Shown here: positions 11,346 through 22,597 of the stretch, piece by piece
How the letters are laid out: every line of letters starts with the position of its first letter
How positions within the stretch are numbered: the first letter of the stretch is position 1
NCBI GenBank assembly: GCA_035048815.1
Contig: JAUCBN010000037.1
Span: forward strand, 14,102,001 to 14,166,000
Length of the DNA stretch: 64,000 nt
Direction of reading: 5' to 3'
DNA from: Abelmoschus esculentus
Taxonomy: Eukaryota > Streptophyta > Magnoliopsida > Malvales > Malvaceae
Program-made: the position numbers and the translations under genes
The notes under the pieces: model-generated
What the model was told of the DNA's origin: nothing
Seen by the model: only the letters and a program-made list of their open reading frames with translations
Databases searched by the model: none

Positions 11346-14300
11346 ATGGTGAGGGGAAAGACTCAACTTCGGCGCATAGAGAACGCTACAAGCAGGCAAG
11401 TCACCTTCTCCAAGCGTCGAAGTGGGCTGCTAAAGAAGGCTTTCGAGCTATCCGTTCTCTGTGATGTTGAGGTTGCTCTTATCATCTTCTCCTCCAGAGG
11501 AAAACGCTACGAATTTGCAAGCTGCAGGTAATCTGTGCAAAATCCTACTTCTCTTAAGAAATCTGGGTTTTCAAGCTAGGGTTGTTTGATCCATCACTAA
11601 CTAGTTTAAAGCTTCAATATTTCATACAATACAAGTTATGATATTTTCTTGTTCTTGAGTTCATAATAATTATCAATATTGCTTTAAAGTAAGCTGCCTT
11701 GTAATCTAGCCTTTTTCCTGAAATAGAATGTTGACTTTGTTTTGACTGTTGATGTAAGAATTAAGGATTGTGCTACTTGTGGGTATGTATTTGTTCCCTC
11801 TTCCTACTATGAAAAGTTGATCTACAGTTGAATTTTGTGTTGTGTAGTACTTTTTTGCCATCATGCAGTAGCACCATCCTGATCTTATGGTGTTAATCCT
11901 GATATTTGGTAATCTGTTGTTGTAAATAAATTGATATAAATTTTGGGTCCAGAGTTTTGACTTTTGGGTGGCACTATTGCATGCAGAAGAAAAATTATTA
12001 GATAAACCCTATTTATAACGTCATTCGTGGTTTTAATTAATCAGGACTGTTCACTTTAATTTTTTTCAAAGTGAATCATCACCCATTTCCTACATATAAA
12101 TAGTGGATGAGTAGTTATTAGATAATTATTTAAAAATAAACTATCTTGATTGCTTGAAGCATTAATGACGTGATGAATAAAGTTTACCTAATAATCTCGT
12201 AATGATAATTATAGAATGTTACCATATTCATTGTATCTTTGGTGTTAGGTGTTCATACTCATTTTTATTTATTTTCAAGTTAGTATTTCATTCTTTAATC
12301 AAAATTATTTTTTATTGTACTTCTTCGGTTCCCCTATTTTAAAATAGTATATTTAAAGTTTAGGATCAAAGTTTAAGAGTTATGGTTAAGATTTAGAGAA
12401 TTAGGGGTAGAGTGTATTTTTAGGATGTAGGGTTTAGGATTTAAGATGTAAAAATTAGGAATAAAATTTAAAATTTATTTTTAAGTATTTTTTAAAGGAG
12501 GCGTGAAATTTTTATTCACTAAATCTAAGTACTACAAATTGAAAAAAAATCTTCTGTCTCTTTATATGTCTCATCCTAAAAATATTTAAAAATTAAATTC
12601 TAAACTCTAACCTTACTTTTATATCTTAAACCTTATATCCTAAAAAATACATCATAACTCTAATTTCTTAAACCCTAACTATTACCTTAAACCCTAAAAT
12701 CACTATTTTAAAATAAGATACCAAAAGAAATATAATAAAAAGATAGATTTTTAAGATTAGGATTATGATTTAAAACTTAATTTTTAAGATTTTTTTACTA
12801 GAAGACATGATTATGGGACAAAGTATTTATACTCATCTAATATCCAACTAATCCACCAACAAGTGTTGGGTGTATTACTAAGACACATTATGCTTTTGAA
12901 AAGAAAATATGAGTTTAAACCTTAAAGACGACATTATTTAAATAGGTAATTTCACACCACTATAAAATGGACATGTATATTACCAAAAGAAAATAACCGA
13001 CTAATCCCTCTGCAATGGACACGTCAGTCTTCCTATTTGACAAGGACATGCAATTTGTCTCAGTTATAAAAAAAAATTATTATGTGAATCCCATTTCATC
13101 ACGTCATATGTAGTCTCAATTAATCAGGACACTTTATCTTAATTTTTTTCAAGGTGAATATCATCTCTTTCTTACATGTAATTAGTGGGTGAGCAGTTAT
13201 TAAGTAGTTATTTAAAGATGAACGGTCTTAATTGTTTAAACCATTAATGACGCAATAAACATGGTTCACGTAATAATTTCTCCGATTATACATTTGTTTT
13301 GGTTTTGGAACATGATTACAAAGAACACTAAGTAGGTCATCATGTTTTAGTTAACCATGTAAGAGAGTTTTTCAGTAAAACATAGTCCTCCTATACAAGA
13401 CCATGCTTTCCCGGACCTGTCTGGTTATGAATTTGTAAGCAAAACGAAGCAAAGATTGTATGTTTTGTCTTCCCTAACGAAACCCTTGCTGTTGGATTGT
13501 CTTGTTTTAGCATGCAGGAGACAATCGAACGTTACAGGAAGCATATGAAGGATAATCGAACTAAGCCAGCTGCAGAAAACAACGAGGTCAAGATTTTACT
13601 TTCCCTCTTAGAGTACTCAAAGATTAGACATATGTGAAAACCCTAACCTTTTCACCTGACTGATTGGGGTTCTGTTTCTTGCTTTCATTCACATTCACTG
13701 ACATGGCAGCTTCTGAAGAAGATCGAAGCAGAAGACATGCAGAAGAAAATAGAGCTTCTTGAAGCTTCTAGAAGGTAGTAGACCCTAGTTCAGATTCATT
13801 CCCTCTGGTTATTTATTTCTAATTAATAGAGTCCGAAAATGCCTCAGGAAGCTACTGGGAGAGAGTTTGGGTTCATGCACACTTGAAGAACTGCGACAGA
13901 TTGAACAACAACTGGAAAGAAGCTTGACCAGCATCAGAGCCAGAAAGGTCGACAATGACAGCAATTTAACATTGTGTTGTCTTTAACATCCTATACAAAA
14001 ACTGAACATTTCTTTACTTTTCAGACCAAAGTTTTCAAGGACCAGATCCAGCAATTGAAAGAAAAGGTAAGCCTTCTAGATAACATTAAGGTCTCACACT
14101 GCGCATATAAAAGTTTTCTTTTAATATTGTTTGGTTAAAAACCTCAGGAAAAAGTCCTAGCTGCTGAGAATGCAAAGCTTAGTGAAAAGGTAAGCCTTAG
14201 CCTCATAGCCTGTGCAAGCTTCCTTTGACACAACTGAAAAAACCCCATTTCGTCTTCATCCTTCATTCTTTTTCTTTCAGTGTGGTATGCTACCATGGAA

Positions 14301-14427
14301 AAGATCGGAGGAGCAGAGAGTGAGTGAAGTTCTAAACGACGAAAGCAGCCCGAACTCGGACGTGGAGACGGAATTGTTCATCGGACTACCGGAAGGGCGA
14401 ACCAAACGTATCCTGCAACCCAACTGA
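11346..14427 (+). CDS. SOC1: SOC1-like MIKC-type MADS-box transcription factor
   Basis: Seven coding exons: 11346-11527, 13511-13586, 13710-13774, 13848-13947, 14025-14066, 14148-14189 and 14281-14427. All have GT-AG junctions and together encode 217 aa; SOC1 is about 214. Exon 1 is the MADS domain (MVRGKTQLRRIENATSRQ to the YEFASC junction), and its 182-bp length is typical. Exons 2-6 give the I and K regions with regular Leu spacing. The last exon ends with the SOC1 motif DVETELFIGLPEGR. SOC1 integrates flowering signals as a nuclear DNA-binding factor. Some normally conserved MADS positions differ (MKR to LRR, RRNGLL to RRSGLL, CDAEV to CDVEV), so it may be a diverged paralogue. The 1983-bp intron 1 holds two MITE-like elements and a foldback repeat. 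Adjacency to LPEAT2 supports the SOC1 assignment. Confidence 0.9.
11994..12195 (+). mobile_element. 202-bp MITE-like element, copy A (SOC1 intron 1)
   Basis: The ends form imperfect terminal inverted repeats of about 32 bp: ATTATTAGATAAACCCTATT at the left and the reverse complement of the TAAAGTTTACCTAATAAT end at the right. It has no coding capacity. A same-length relative lies at 13076-13277. I see no clear target duplication, so the superfamily is not assigned. Confidence 0.7.
12340..12730. repeat. Foldback of telomere-like TTTAGGG/CCCTAAA words (SOC1 intron 1)
   Basis: A G-rich arm (about 12350-12480; GTAGGGTTTAGGATTTAAG) is followed by a C-rich arm (about 12575-12720; TAAACCCTAA, CTTAAACCCTAAAATC), the approximate reverse complement. 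The two arms make an imperfect inverted repeat with a loop of about 90 bp. Similar sequence recurs at 57165-57430. Confidence 0.6.
13076..13277 (+). mobile_element. 202-bp MITE-like element, copy B (SOC1 intron 1)
   Basis: Same orientation and length as the copy at 11994-12195, with matching internal phrases such as AATTAATCAGGAC and ATTAATGACG. Terminal inverted repeats: ATTATTATGTGAATCCCATT at the left and the reverse complement of the ACATGGTTCACGTAATAAT end at the right. The two copies have clearly diverged, so they are not a recent tandem duplication. Confidence 0.7.
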
Positions 14428-15391
14428 TTGATGACATTTCCAACTTATTATCCCCATGCCTATGCATGGCATGGGGTTCATTTAGTAAGCAGACTCTTAG
14501 TTGCATAAGCATCAAATAAAAGATCATATCACACTAATGGAATGATAAGTGTGAAATTACTATTTGAATTAAAAACATCCATGGGAATGAGCTAGGATTT
14601 GCTACATTGATATCCTTATTTAGATGTTGTGTCGCTTTCCCAAGATTGTATTGAAATAAATTGATTCAGGGTAATTTATTTAAAAAAAAATTAATTTAAT
14701 TTTTAAAAGATTAAAGTTGTTATTGGTTATTTTAGTTGATCGAACATTATAAAACAACAAAAAGATTCCTTTTAAATTTTTATTCTAAAATCGATTAAGT
14801 GTAGAGAATAGTTAACACCACACAAATACCCAATATCAATATTTTTAATTTTGCGTGGCATTTTAGAACGACAATTTTAATTCAATTTAATTGGTTATTA
14901 TTAACCGGGTTCATATTCGAAATGGAAATTTTCTTTTATAAGAAAATAAATTTTTGATTCGAATATAAAATTAAAGATAATGCTATACACTCAAGGCATG
15001 GTTAATTAGGGTATGGTTATTTTTAAACACTATGCTTTAGTTTAATTTGAATGATTTAATCTATGAATATTATTTAATTATAAAATTTATATGAGATAGC
15101 GCTCAATTATTTTTGAGCACCATCCATAATTAAATTTTAAAATTATAGATAATATTCTCTATCACTTAATTATACTAATTATTTAAAGTTTTAATCTTAA
15201 CTAAAGCTCTATCATTAATCTAAATTATTTATTAATTTTCTAGGATTTTAATGTATATTGAATATTCTATTTGTTATCTTGGAATGCTAACTTTGAAGAT
15301 AAAAAATTTAATTAGAAACTTGATTAGTTCACTAAGTAAATTGATTCACTTTAGATCTCACAAGTCACAGGAACGAAATCAGGACTAGACA
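14428..15391. other. SOC1 3' flank and AT-rich intergenic DNA
   Basis: The first 200 bases or so are a likely 3' UTR. The rest is AT-rich without a recognisable gene. No AGL6-like MADS box is present here or anywhere else between SOC1 and SAP18. Confidence 0.6.
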
Positions 15392-15670
15392 TTGAGAAGT
15401 AGAGGTAAATGTTTGAGTAAGTCGAGTTAAAATTTTTTGAGTTATTCGAGTTGAGTTAATATATTTTATAACTTGATTTTTTTTGATTTTTTTTCGATTC
15501 GAGTCGGTTTTAACGAGTTCGAGTCAATTCGATTTTTCAATTTTATATATAAATTTAATTGTACTATTTATAATACTATAGTACATTTTGACTCTAATTT
15601 AAATGACTCTCTTTATATCTACATACATATTTTTTCATATTATTTTTTACATGTATAAATAAGATTTTGA

Positions 15671-15703
<33 letters not shown>

Positions 15704-15883
15704 ATAATCATCATCAAATACATTAGGTATGAATATGTCATTTTATTAAATTACGAGTCTCGTTAAATTTTTTTCTTATCTAAAAAAGGATAAAACGAGA
15801 TAAAAATAATGATAAATTAAATACAATAGTATAAATATATAAATTAAAAAATATAAAATAACTAACATAATTTAAATAATATA

Positions 15884-16956
15884 TGTTGAGTTGATCGATC
15901 TTGATAATTGGCCAAGAGGGGGGTGAATTGGCTATTTAAAATTTTTGTTGGAGGAAATTCAGTAAAATCGAAAAATGAAAAACAAGAGATTTATAGTGGT
16001 TCAAGCTTCAAAACAAGCTTTACATCCACTACCTTAGCTCCCATTAAGGATTTTGAAATCAATTCACTAAGAGAATTCGACCTTTTTCTCGGTTCAAGGG
16101 ATAACCGTTACAATTCGAATCAATTCTTCTACCCAAGAATTGATTCAACCTCACAAGATAAAAGATAAAAGAAAGGCAAATTAAAATCTCTCACAAGATA
16201 GATAATTTCCCCAAATTACAAACAAACTCTCCCCAAACTCAATTACAAAGAATAAAATTGAAGTACAAGAGATGGGAGACAAGATATTCAATAAGAGTGT
16301 TTGGGAGTTGGATTTAATTGCTTGGATGTTGCTTGAGGTTCAGTAGTTGTTAATGCTGCTTGAACTTCTTCATTTTATATGTCCTCAATGATTTCTAATC
16401 GTTGTGGTTGTTGGGAATAGAAATAAAGACGTTAAGACCACATCTTCCCACCATAAATGCACTTCTGCATGCACATGTCATTACTACACTGTAATGGTGG
16501 GTATCGAACCATGTTTCGAAACATCTCAACCATCTTTTAAAGTTTTAACTGCCACCAACGGTCAACTCATTAAATGCTAAAATAGCCGTTGGGAAATAAA
16601 GGGGTATCGATACTAGTATCGATACCATGAGTCATAATTTTAAATGATTTTAAAACAATTAAAAATACTCGATGTGGTTCGATACGTGGTTCTAAACATG
16701 TATTTATAGTAAGGTAATGGTATCGAACCATGTTTTGATACTTGTTCTTAGTTCCAAGAACAAAGCTTTAAAAATGCAGTAGGGTATCGATACCGGTTCA
16801 AATGGTGTCGATACTCTCGTATCAAAACACTTAGAAATTTTATTTCAAAGTTCTTGTTTTGACTTGAAATCAAAAGTTTGACTTAAGGATTTAAAAATTT
16901 ATTACAAAATATTCATTATACATAATTGTTATATCAAAATCAATTTTGGTTTTACA
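15884..16956 (-). mobile_element. Solo LTR of the SIRE-like copia family
   Basis: 1073 bp with TG...CA ends on the minus strand (TGTAAAACC at 16956, CTCAACA at 15884). It is flanked by a perfect 5-bp duplication ATATA (15879-15883 and 16957-16961). It shares most of its length with the LTR parts at 7581-8945 and 2987-3230 and gives the family's full LTR length. No internal domain adjoins it, so it is probably the product of LTR-LTR recombination. Confidence 0.9.
16495..16830. repeat. GTATCGATAC-type word cluster in the solo copia LTR
   Basis: About ten variants occur, including GGGTATCGATACTAGTATCG, GTATCGATACCGGTTC and TATCGAACCATGTTTCGA. It is the counterpart of the block at 8085-8785 and resembles the block at 23478-23708 in an unrelated LTR. 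Confidence 0.85.
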
Positions 16957-17689
16957 ATATAAAAATAAAAATAAAAATTGCATTAAATAAAATAAAAAAA
17001 TAAATATGGAAAGTGACCGCATTATAAAGAAAAGAAAATTAAAATGTAAAAATAATAAAAAATAGAAGATATGATTCAAATAAAACTGAAAATAAAACTA
17101 CAAGGACTAAATGTGTAATTAGACCTTAAAATTTTTGAGTTATTCGATTTTTCGAGTAACTTGAACTTTGGAAATTTGAACTCGACTCGAAATCAAAATT
17201 TTTCGCGTTATTCGATTCAACTCGAATAACTTGACTCAAATAACTCGAAATTAAAAAAAAATCAATTTTTTCGAGTCGAATCGAGTTTTTCTTATCCCTA
17301 CTAAGAAGAGCTAAAATATTGAATATAATAGGTTGACTTAAATCATAAGATATTAGATTATTATTAGACCAAAAAATTGAGAATATAATCTCATCCTTCT
17401 TTAGTTTAAACCCTGTTTAATTAAATGTTTAATAAATTTACATTTTATTGTTTAAATACTTATATGCTTTATATATTACCCTTAAAATTTTATATTTTAG
17501 GTCAATTTCGAAGATTTTGTTCTATTTCATATTATAATTTATGCATGGGTTATGCTATTTACAACCCTTACGACTGTCAATAAAAACTTTAAAGATTTTT
17601 ATCATTATTAATGATATGAATCTTTAAAGTTTACTTGATTTTTAAATAGAATATAATAGAGTGCTATTAATTACATTATTAGAAAAAAT

Positions 17690-18010
17690 TGTGTTTCATT
17701 AATTAAATTCCTAAACCTTAAACCCTAAAAATTAATTCTTAAACATTAAATCTATACCCTAAACATTAAACCCTAAACCTTAAACCTTAACTACCAAATC
17801 TAAACCATAAACATTAAACCCTAACCATGAAACCTAAATCATAAACCCTAAACCTTAACTACTAAATCATAAACCCTAAACATAAACCTTAACGATAAAA
17901 TTATAAACCCTAAACATACTCATAAATATTAACTATTAAACCCTAAACCCAAAATATAAACCTAAACTCAAATCTAAATCTTAAATCTTAAATCTAAACT
18001 CTAAAGCACA
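17690..18010. repeat. Degenerate telomere-like CCCTAAA array
   Basis: About 320 bp of irregular TAAACCCTAAACCTTAAAC-type words. Spacing varies and exact 7-mers are few, so this is an ancient interstitial array or a simple repeat, not a functional telomere. Confidence 0.75.
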
Positions 18011-18531
18011 AACTATTTTAAGTGAACATTAATTATATTAAACAATATAAATTAATTAAATATAATTTTTTGAGAATGTAATTAATTACGTTGTACTAGA
18101 TATTATTAAAAAAAAATTAAAATAAACCAAGTATAAAAATTTCATATTTTTTATTGACAGTAAAATTTTTTATACATATCTTAGAGATAAATTATATAAA
18201 TTTAAATATTAAAAAAATCAGTTAGACTAATTTTTAATATTATTTTTCTTTATGATCTAATTTAAAGACATCAGCCTTCTTCCAATGAAACCCACCAAGC
18301 AATGGTTGTAATTTGTAAATGGTATGGGCTTAAAGGCAATGCAATCTTGGACCAAGTTGAACAAAATGGTTTAGAGCTTCTCCCAGTTGGGCCTAAACCG
18401 GACTAACCTTACGGATTCAGCTGAAAGATGGCGAGATGACCTTTAAGCGCGGCTGTGCTTTTGGGAAGTAGGAACCGGGAAGAGCAAACGGCGACTAGAG
18501 ACTTCTGAATTGACAGAGAGAGGGGAGAAAG

Positions 18532-20449
18532 ATGTCGGGAGCAGCAGAGGGACAAAAGCGGCAGGGAGGGAGACCATTCCCACCATCGGCGAGAGGTCCG
18601 CCTCCGCCCCCTCGCCCTCGGTTCGAGCCTGTTGATCGCGAAAAGGTATTTTAATAAATGTTTGAAATTCTAGGGTTTCAAAGCTTGTAATATTCGTATT
18701 TTCATTTGGGAATCTCGAATCTGTGATTGTTGCATAGGGATTCTACTGGAACTTAATTGTCTTTTGATCATTTCTTTTTCTTCTGTCATGCAGACTTGTC
18801 CTCTCTTGCTTCGTGTGTTCACAAAGGTATATTCATTTTCCTAGCTTAATAAGTCGATTGCTGCTCTCTTCTTGGGATGCGTTTTTTTTGTCATTTTAGT
18901 GTCAATTGGCCATTACTTTTGTTATATTGGGTTTATCCTGCTAATCATTCTGGGTTCTCCAATCACTTTGATTGTGTCTTGAGCGGTTGAGCCATAGAAA
19001 TCTACATTGTTAGTGATGGGTGTTTAGGGAGTATATTTGAAATCTTAACTTAGGAATCAGTATTAGGAACGTCAAAATCACATTTACAGGATCAAGCAAT
19101 CTGCAGAACTGTCATGGTAGAGTATGCAAATTCCTGGGAAGATGCTCTTGGCAAGAGTATGCAAGAGATCTATGCATGTAATAGAAGGAGCTGCCTCTTG
19201 CAGCTGTATTTCCCTTTATATTGTTGTAGCTAAACAACTTTCTAAGTTCTTTATGTACATTGGTGAACCTTTATCTTTTTGGGAAGATGGACAAAGCTCT
19301 ATAAGCGAAACATGTGTTATGGAAGTTTAATCCTTAGTTCATAGTCTGCAGTCCATACTCTAATCGATACTGTCATGGTAGAATGGTCTGAGTTTCCAAC
19401 TGTTAGCATCTGTATAGTTTGAACAAAAGACTATAATGACTCGTAGAAGTAGAATATTATCTTTTTTCCTGATGCAATGTCTGTATCTTATATGTAGAAA
19501 AGTACATAAAGCTTATGATAACTCATTGGTAAATCAACAGATTGGCAGTCATCATTCTAAAGAAGAATTTGCAGTGAGAGGCAAGGAGCCCAAGGATGAG
19601 GTTCAGATTTATACATGGAAGGATGCTACACTTCGCGAGTTGACTGATCTGGTAGGTTAATATGTTAATGTAGTTTGTTAAATAGCATGTCTTGTAGTGA
19701 TATTATTGGTAGTTTTGTCCGCAGCATTCTCTTATTTATTCCTCTCTTTTGACTCTGTTGATTCTACTTCTTTTATAGGTGAAGGAGGTAGCTCCAGCGG
19801 CAAGGAGAAGAGATGCAAGACTGTCCTTTGCATTTGTATATCCTGACAAGAATGGTCGTTTTGTAGTGAGAGAGGTTTGTTTTTCCCCTCTCTCTCTCGT
19901 CTTCATAATTTTGTCTTCTCCCATATATATGTAACTTAAAGATCTGAGTTCAGTGCATATTTGATCCAATGATGACTTATCGAATTTAATTTGTATCTTG
20001 GCTTTAGACAACCTTGCGAGGCCCAAATCTGTCGTATTGAATCTATTGATAACACTCTAATAACGATTTGTTTGCATTACATAGTAAAAGCTGGGATGAG
20101 GTTGAATGGAATTTCTACATTGAGAGTCTTTATGAATATGGTGTATATCGATGCATGTATTATGCAGTTGGTACATGAATTGTTCCTGTGAAAAAAATTG
20201 GATTATGATTTATTTTATTTCTTCATCAGGTGGGTAAGACCTTTTCTTATGGCAATGGGAGGCGATTAGATGACAGCAAAACTTTACACGAACTTAGGTT
20301 TGAGGTAGGTCAAATCTCCTTTGCAGCATTATCATTTAGTCTCTTACCATTACTCAACCTTTGTCATTAATCTTCTCGTTGGTGGTATTCAGATCGGAGA
20401 TTACTTAGATGTGGCTATTATGTCATCGGAGTTTTCTACTGCCCGATAA
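18532..20449 (+). CDS. SAP18: SAP18, histone deacetylase complex subunit
   Basis: Six exons: 18532-18645, 18794-18826, 19541-19651, 19779-19874, 20230-20304 and 20393-20449. All introns are GT-AG and phase 0, encoding 161 aa; Arabidopsis SAP18 is 152. The N-terminus is Pro/Arg/Gly-rich and reads into VDREKTCPLLLRVFTK. This is followed by the conserved core with EEFAVRGKEPKDEVQIYTWK, the LRELTDLVKEV helix, RLSFAFVYPDKNGRFVVREV and IGDYLDVAI. SAP18 is a small ubiquitin-fold protein of the Sin3-HDAC and ASAP complexes, linking transcriptional repression and RNA processing in the nucleus. Open frames in introns 2 and 4 are not coding. The C-terminus is slightly extended (MSSEFSTAR). Confidence 0.95.
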
Positions 20450-20850
20450 GTGACTTGGGAATGGGAAATGCTGCAATGCATTACCCCACGATTTTATTCT
20501 ACTATGTTAGGAAAATCATCAAGAGGTTGCTAGTATTGTCTGATTGAAGTTTGTAAAATGTTGGAAAGGAAGTGGTCCATGTATGGAACCTCTGTTGGTG
20601 TATCATTGCTGCTCCAATCTTGAATTGGTAATACTTTGTGAAATTTTAGTAATGTAGCTTGAGATTTTTAGGAAGCTTTTTTGAACCTTTATGGCCGAAA
20701 TTGTTGTGGATTCGAATGCTCGAGGATGTTAATTTTTGAACTTTTTAAGCGTTATAGTGATCGAGATGATCTTTCCCTACCTGTGGTAGTTATCGGATAG
20801 CGGATTCGAATGCTCGAAAATAGTATACATATTTTTCTTTCTATTAAGCA

Positions 20851-20915
20851 ATGGAAGGGGGAAAGTTCATTAGGTGGATTTTTTCTGTGAGATAAATGAA
20901 CTTTCTCCCTTCCAT
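20851..20915. repeat. 21-bp near-perfect hairpin downstream of SAP18
   Basis: Arms 20851-20871 and 20895-20915 are reverse complements with one mismatch, separated by a 23-nt loop. The arm is purine-rich (ATGGAAGGGGGAAAG). It could be a foldback scar or a small hairpin in the 3' region of SAP18. No function can be read from the sequence. Confidence 0.8.
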
Positions 20916-21334
20916 CTTATCCCAAATAATTCACTAAAACCTTAATTTGTGCAATCAAGTGAAATATGGTGAGTTAGAGGGGAAATGCAAATAAGCAGTT
21001 GGGGTGGTTACAGGTTGAACTCAGCCACTATCCTGAATGTATTGGTTCACTGAAATTTGCTTGAGGAGAAAACGACATCGTTTGCGTCAGTTAAAAGACA
21101 GAACAAAAGTAACATACCAATAATTAATAATTTAGATAACTAGATATTTAATTCTTTGTTTTTTTTTAAATATATTTAATATTATATTTTATTTCTATTT
21201 TGGTACTCTGTTATTAAAAATCAACATACTAACTATAAGAAAAAAATACATGGACATATTAATTAAAGGGGAAAAATTACGTATGATAGATTATTATATA
21301 TATTTTTTCTAATTAGCATATCACATATTTTTTT

Positions 21335-21550
21335 TTTTATAATTTTAGCTAATTTAATATACTGAGTAAGAAAGAAAAAAAAATTGATGTCATAACTTAT
21401 CACATATAATTCTTTTATTTTTAATCAATCTATCATTATTCGTATTTCTTTTACAATTTTAGTTAATTTGATATATTGATTAAAAAAATTTGATGTTATA
21501 ACTTATCACATATAATTCTTTTATTTCTAGTTAATCTATCATTATTTATT
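21335..21550. repeat. Two-copy direct repeat, period about 106 bp
   Basis: The phrase AACTTATCACATATAATTCT occurs at 21394 and 21500, and flanking sequence (TTTAGTTAATTTGATATATTGA and relatives) is shared. AT-rich and non-coding. Confidence 0.7.
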
Positions 21551-22597
21551 AATGATGAATTTTAAAATAAAAACAAAACATAAAATATCATTTTATTTAA
21601 AAAATCAAAATCAAAATATTAATAAAAATAAAAATAAAATATATAATTATTCCTTAATAATTTTACGACAATTATCCCCAAATATCCGCGGTTTCTAAAA
21701 GAAAACCACTTAACATGCTGCTAAAATAAAACCATGGCTTGAGAACAGTTCAATTCATTAAAACAAATATAAATCGCTCGATTAAAAAAAATTCAAATAT
21801 CATACGGTTAACCGACTAATTTTAAAGTAAGGTAAAATTGGGTAATAATTTCGGTACCTATAGTTTTTATTACGTTTTGTGTAATAAATTATATACAACT
21901 TGTAATAATTTATGTACCTAATAAAATTATTACTGTTCTTGTACTAAATTACGTTTTCTTGTAAGAAAATATGTATGTACATAAATGCTTACCCTAATTT
22001 GAGCTCTTTTGAGGTTGAGGGTAGATATTGCAATAAATACGGTACTTACCATTTTTATTACATTTTGGGTAATAATCTATATACAATTTGTAATAATTTA
22101 TATACCTATTAAAATTCTCACACTTATTGTAATAAATTACGTTTTCTTATAGGAAAATATGTATGTACCTAAATGCTTATCCTAATTTGAGCTCTTTTGA
22201 GTTTGAGTGAGATCGTGTAATAAATACGGTACCTACCGTTTTTATTATGATTTGGGTAATAAACTATGTACAACTTGTAGTAATTTATGTACATACTAAA
22301 ATTCTCATCTTTCTTGTAATAAATTTGTTTTTGTTTCTTTCAAGAAAATATGTGTGTACCTAAATGCTTACCCTACATTGAGCTCTTTTGAGTTTGGGTG
22401 AGATCTTATAATAACTATGGTACCTACCGTTTTTATTACGATTTGGGTAATAAACCATGTACAACTTTTAATAATTTATGTACCTACTAAAATTTGTATC
22501 GTTCTTGTAATAAATTAAGTTTTCTTACAGGAAAATATGTATGTACCTTAAGTTGAGCTCTTTTGAGTTTGGGTGAGATCTTGTAATAAATACGTTA

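Larger units (their letters stand above)
15400..17300. mobile_element. hAT-like non-autonomous element carrying a nested solo LTR
   Basis: The left end TAGAGGTAAATG and the right end (reverse complement TAGGGATAAG) form short imperfect inverted repeats. Subterminal regions on both sides are rich in TCGAGT/ACTCGA words. The 8-bp flanks are TTGAGAAG (15392-15399) and CTAAGAAG (17301-17308), 6 of 8 identical, consistent with an old hAT duplication. No transposase is visible. Subtracting the solo LTR at 15884-16956 leaves about 0.8 kb. A (TTA)n run lies at about 15673-15700. Confidence 0.5.
20450..21837. other. SAP18 3' flank and AT-rich intergenic DNA
   Basis: A 3' UTR is likely in the first 250 bases. 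The 16-mer GGATTCGAATGCTCGA occurs twice (about 20710 and 20801). A strong hairpin and a 106-bp direct repeat are listed separately. No further gene is seen. Confidence 0.5.

Noticed and set aside
15908..16168. ORF in the solo copia LTR
   Set aside because: The frame is not kept in the related LTR copies at 2987-3230 and 7581-8945.
17690..18010. True interstitial telomere or fusion site
   Set aside because: Words are too irregular, similar blocks recur at several nearby places, and synteny runs across it.
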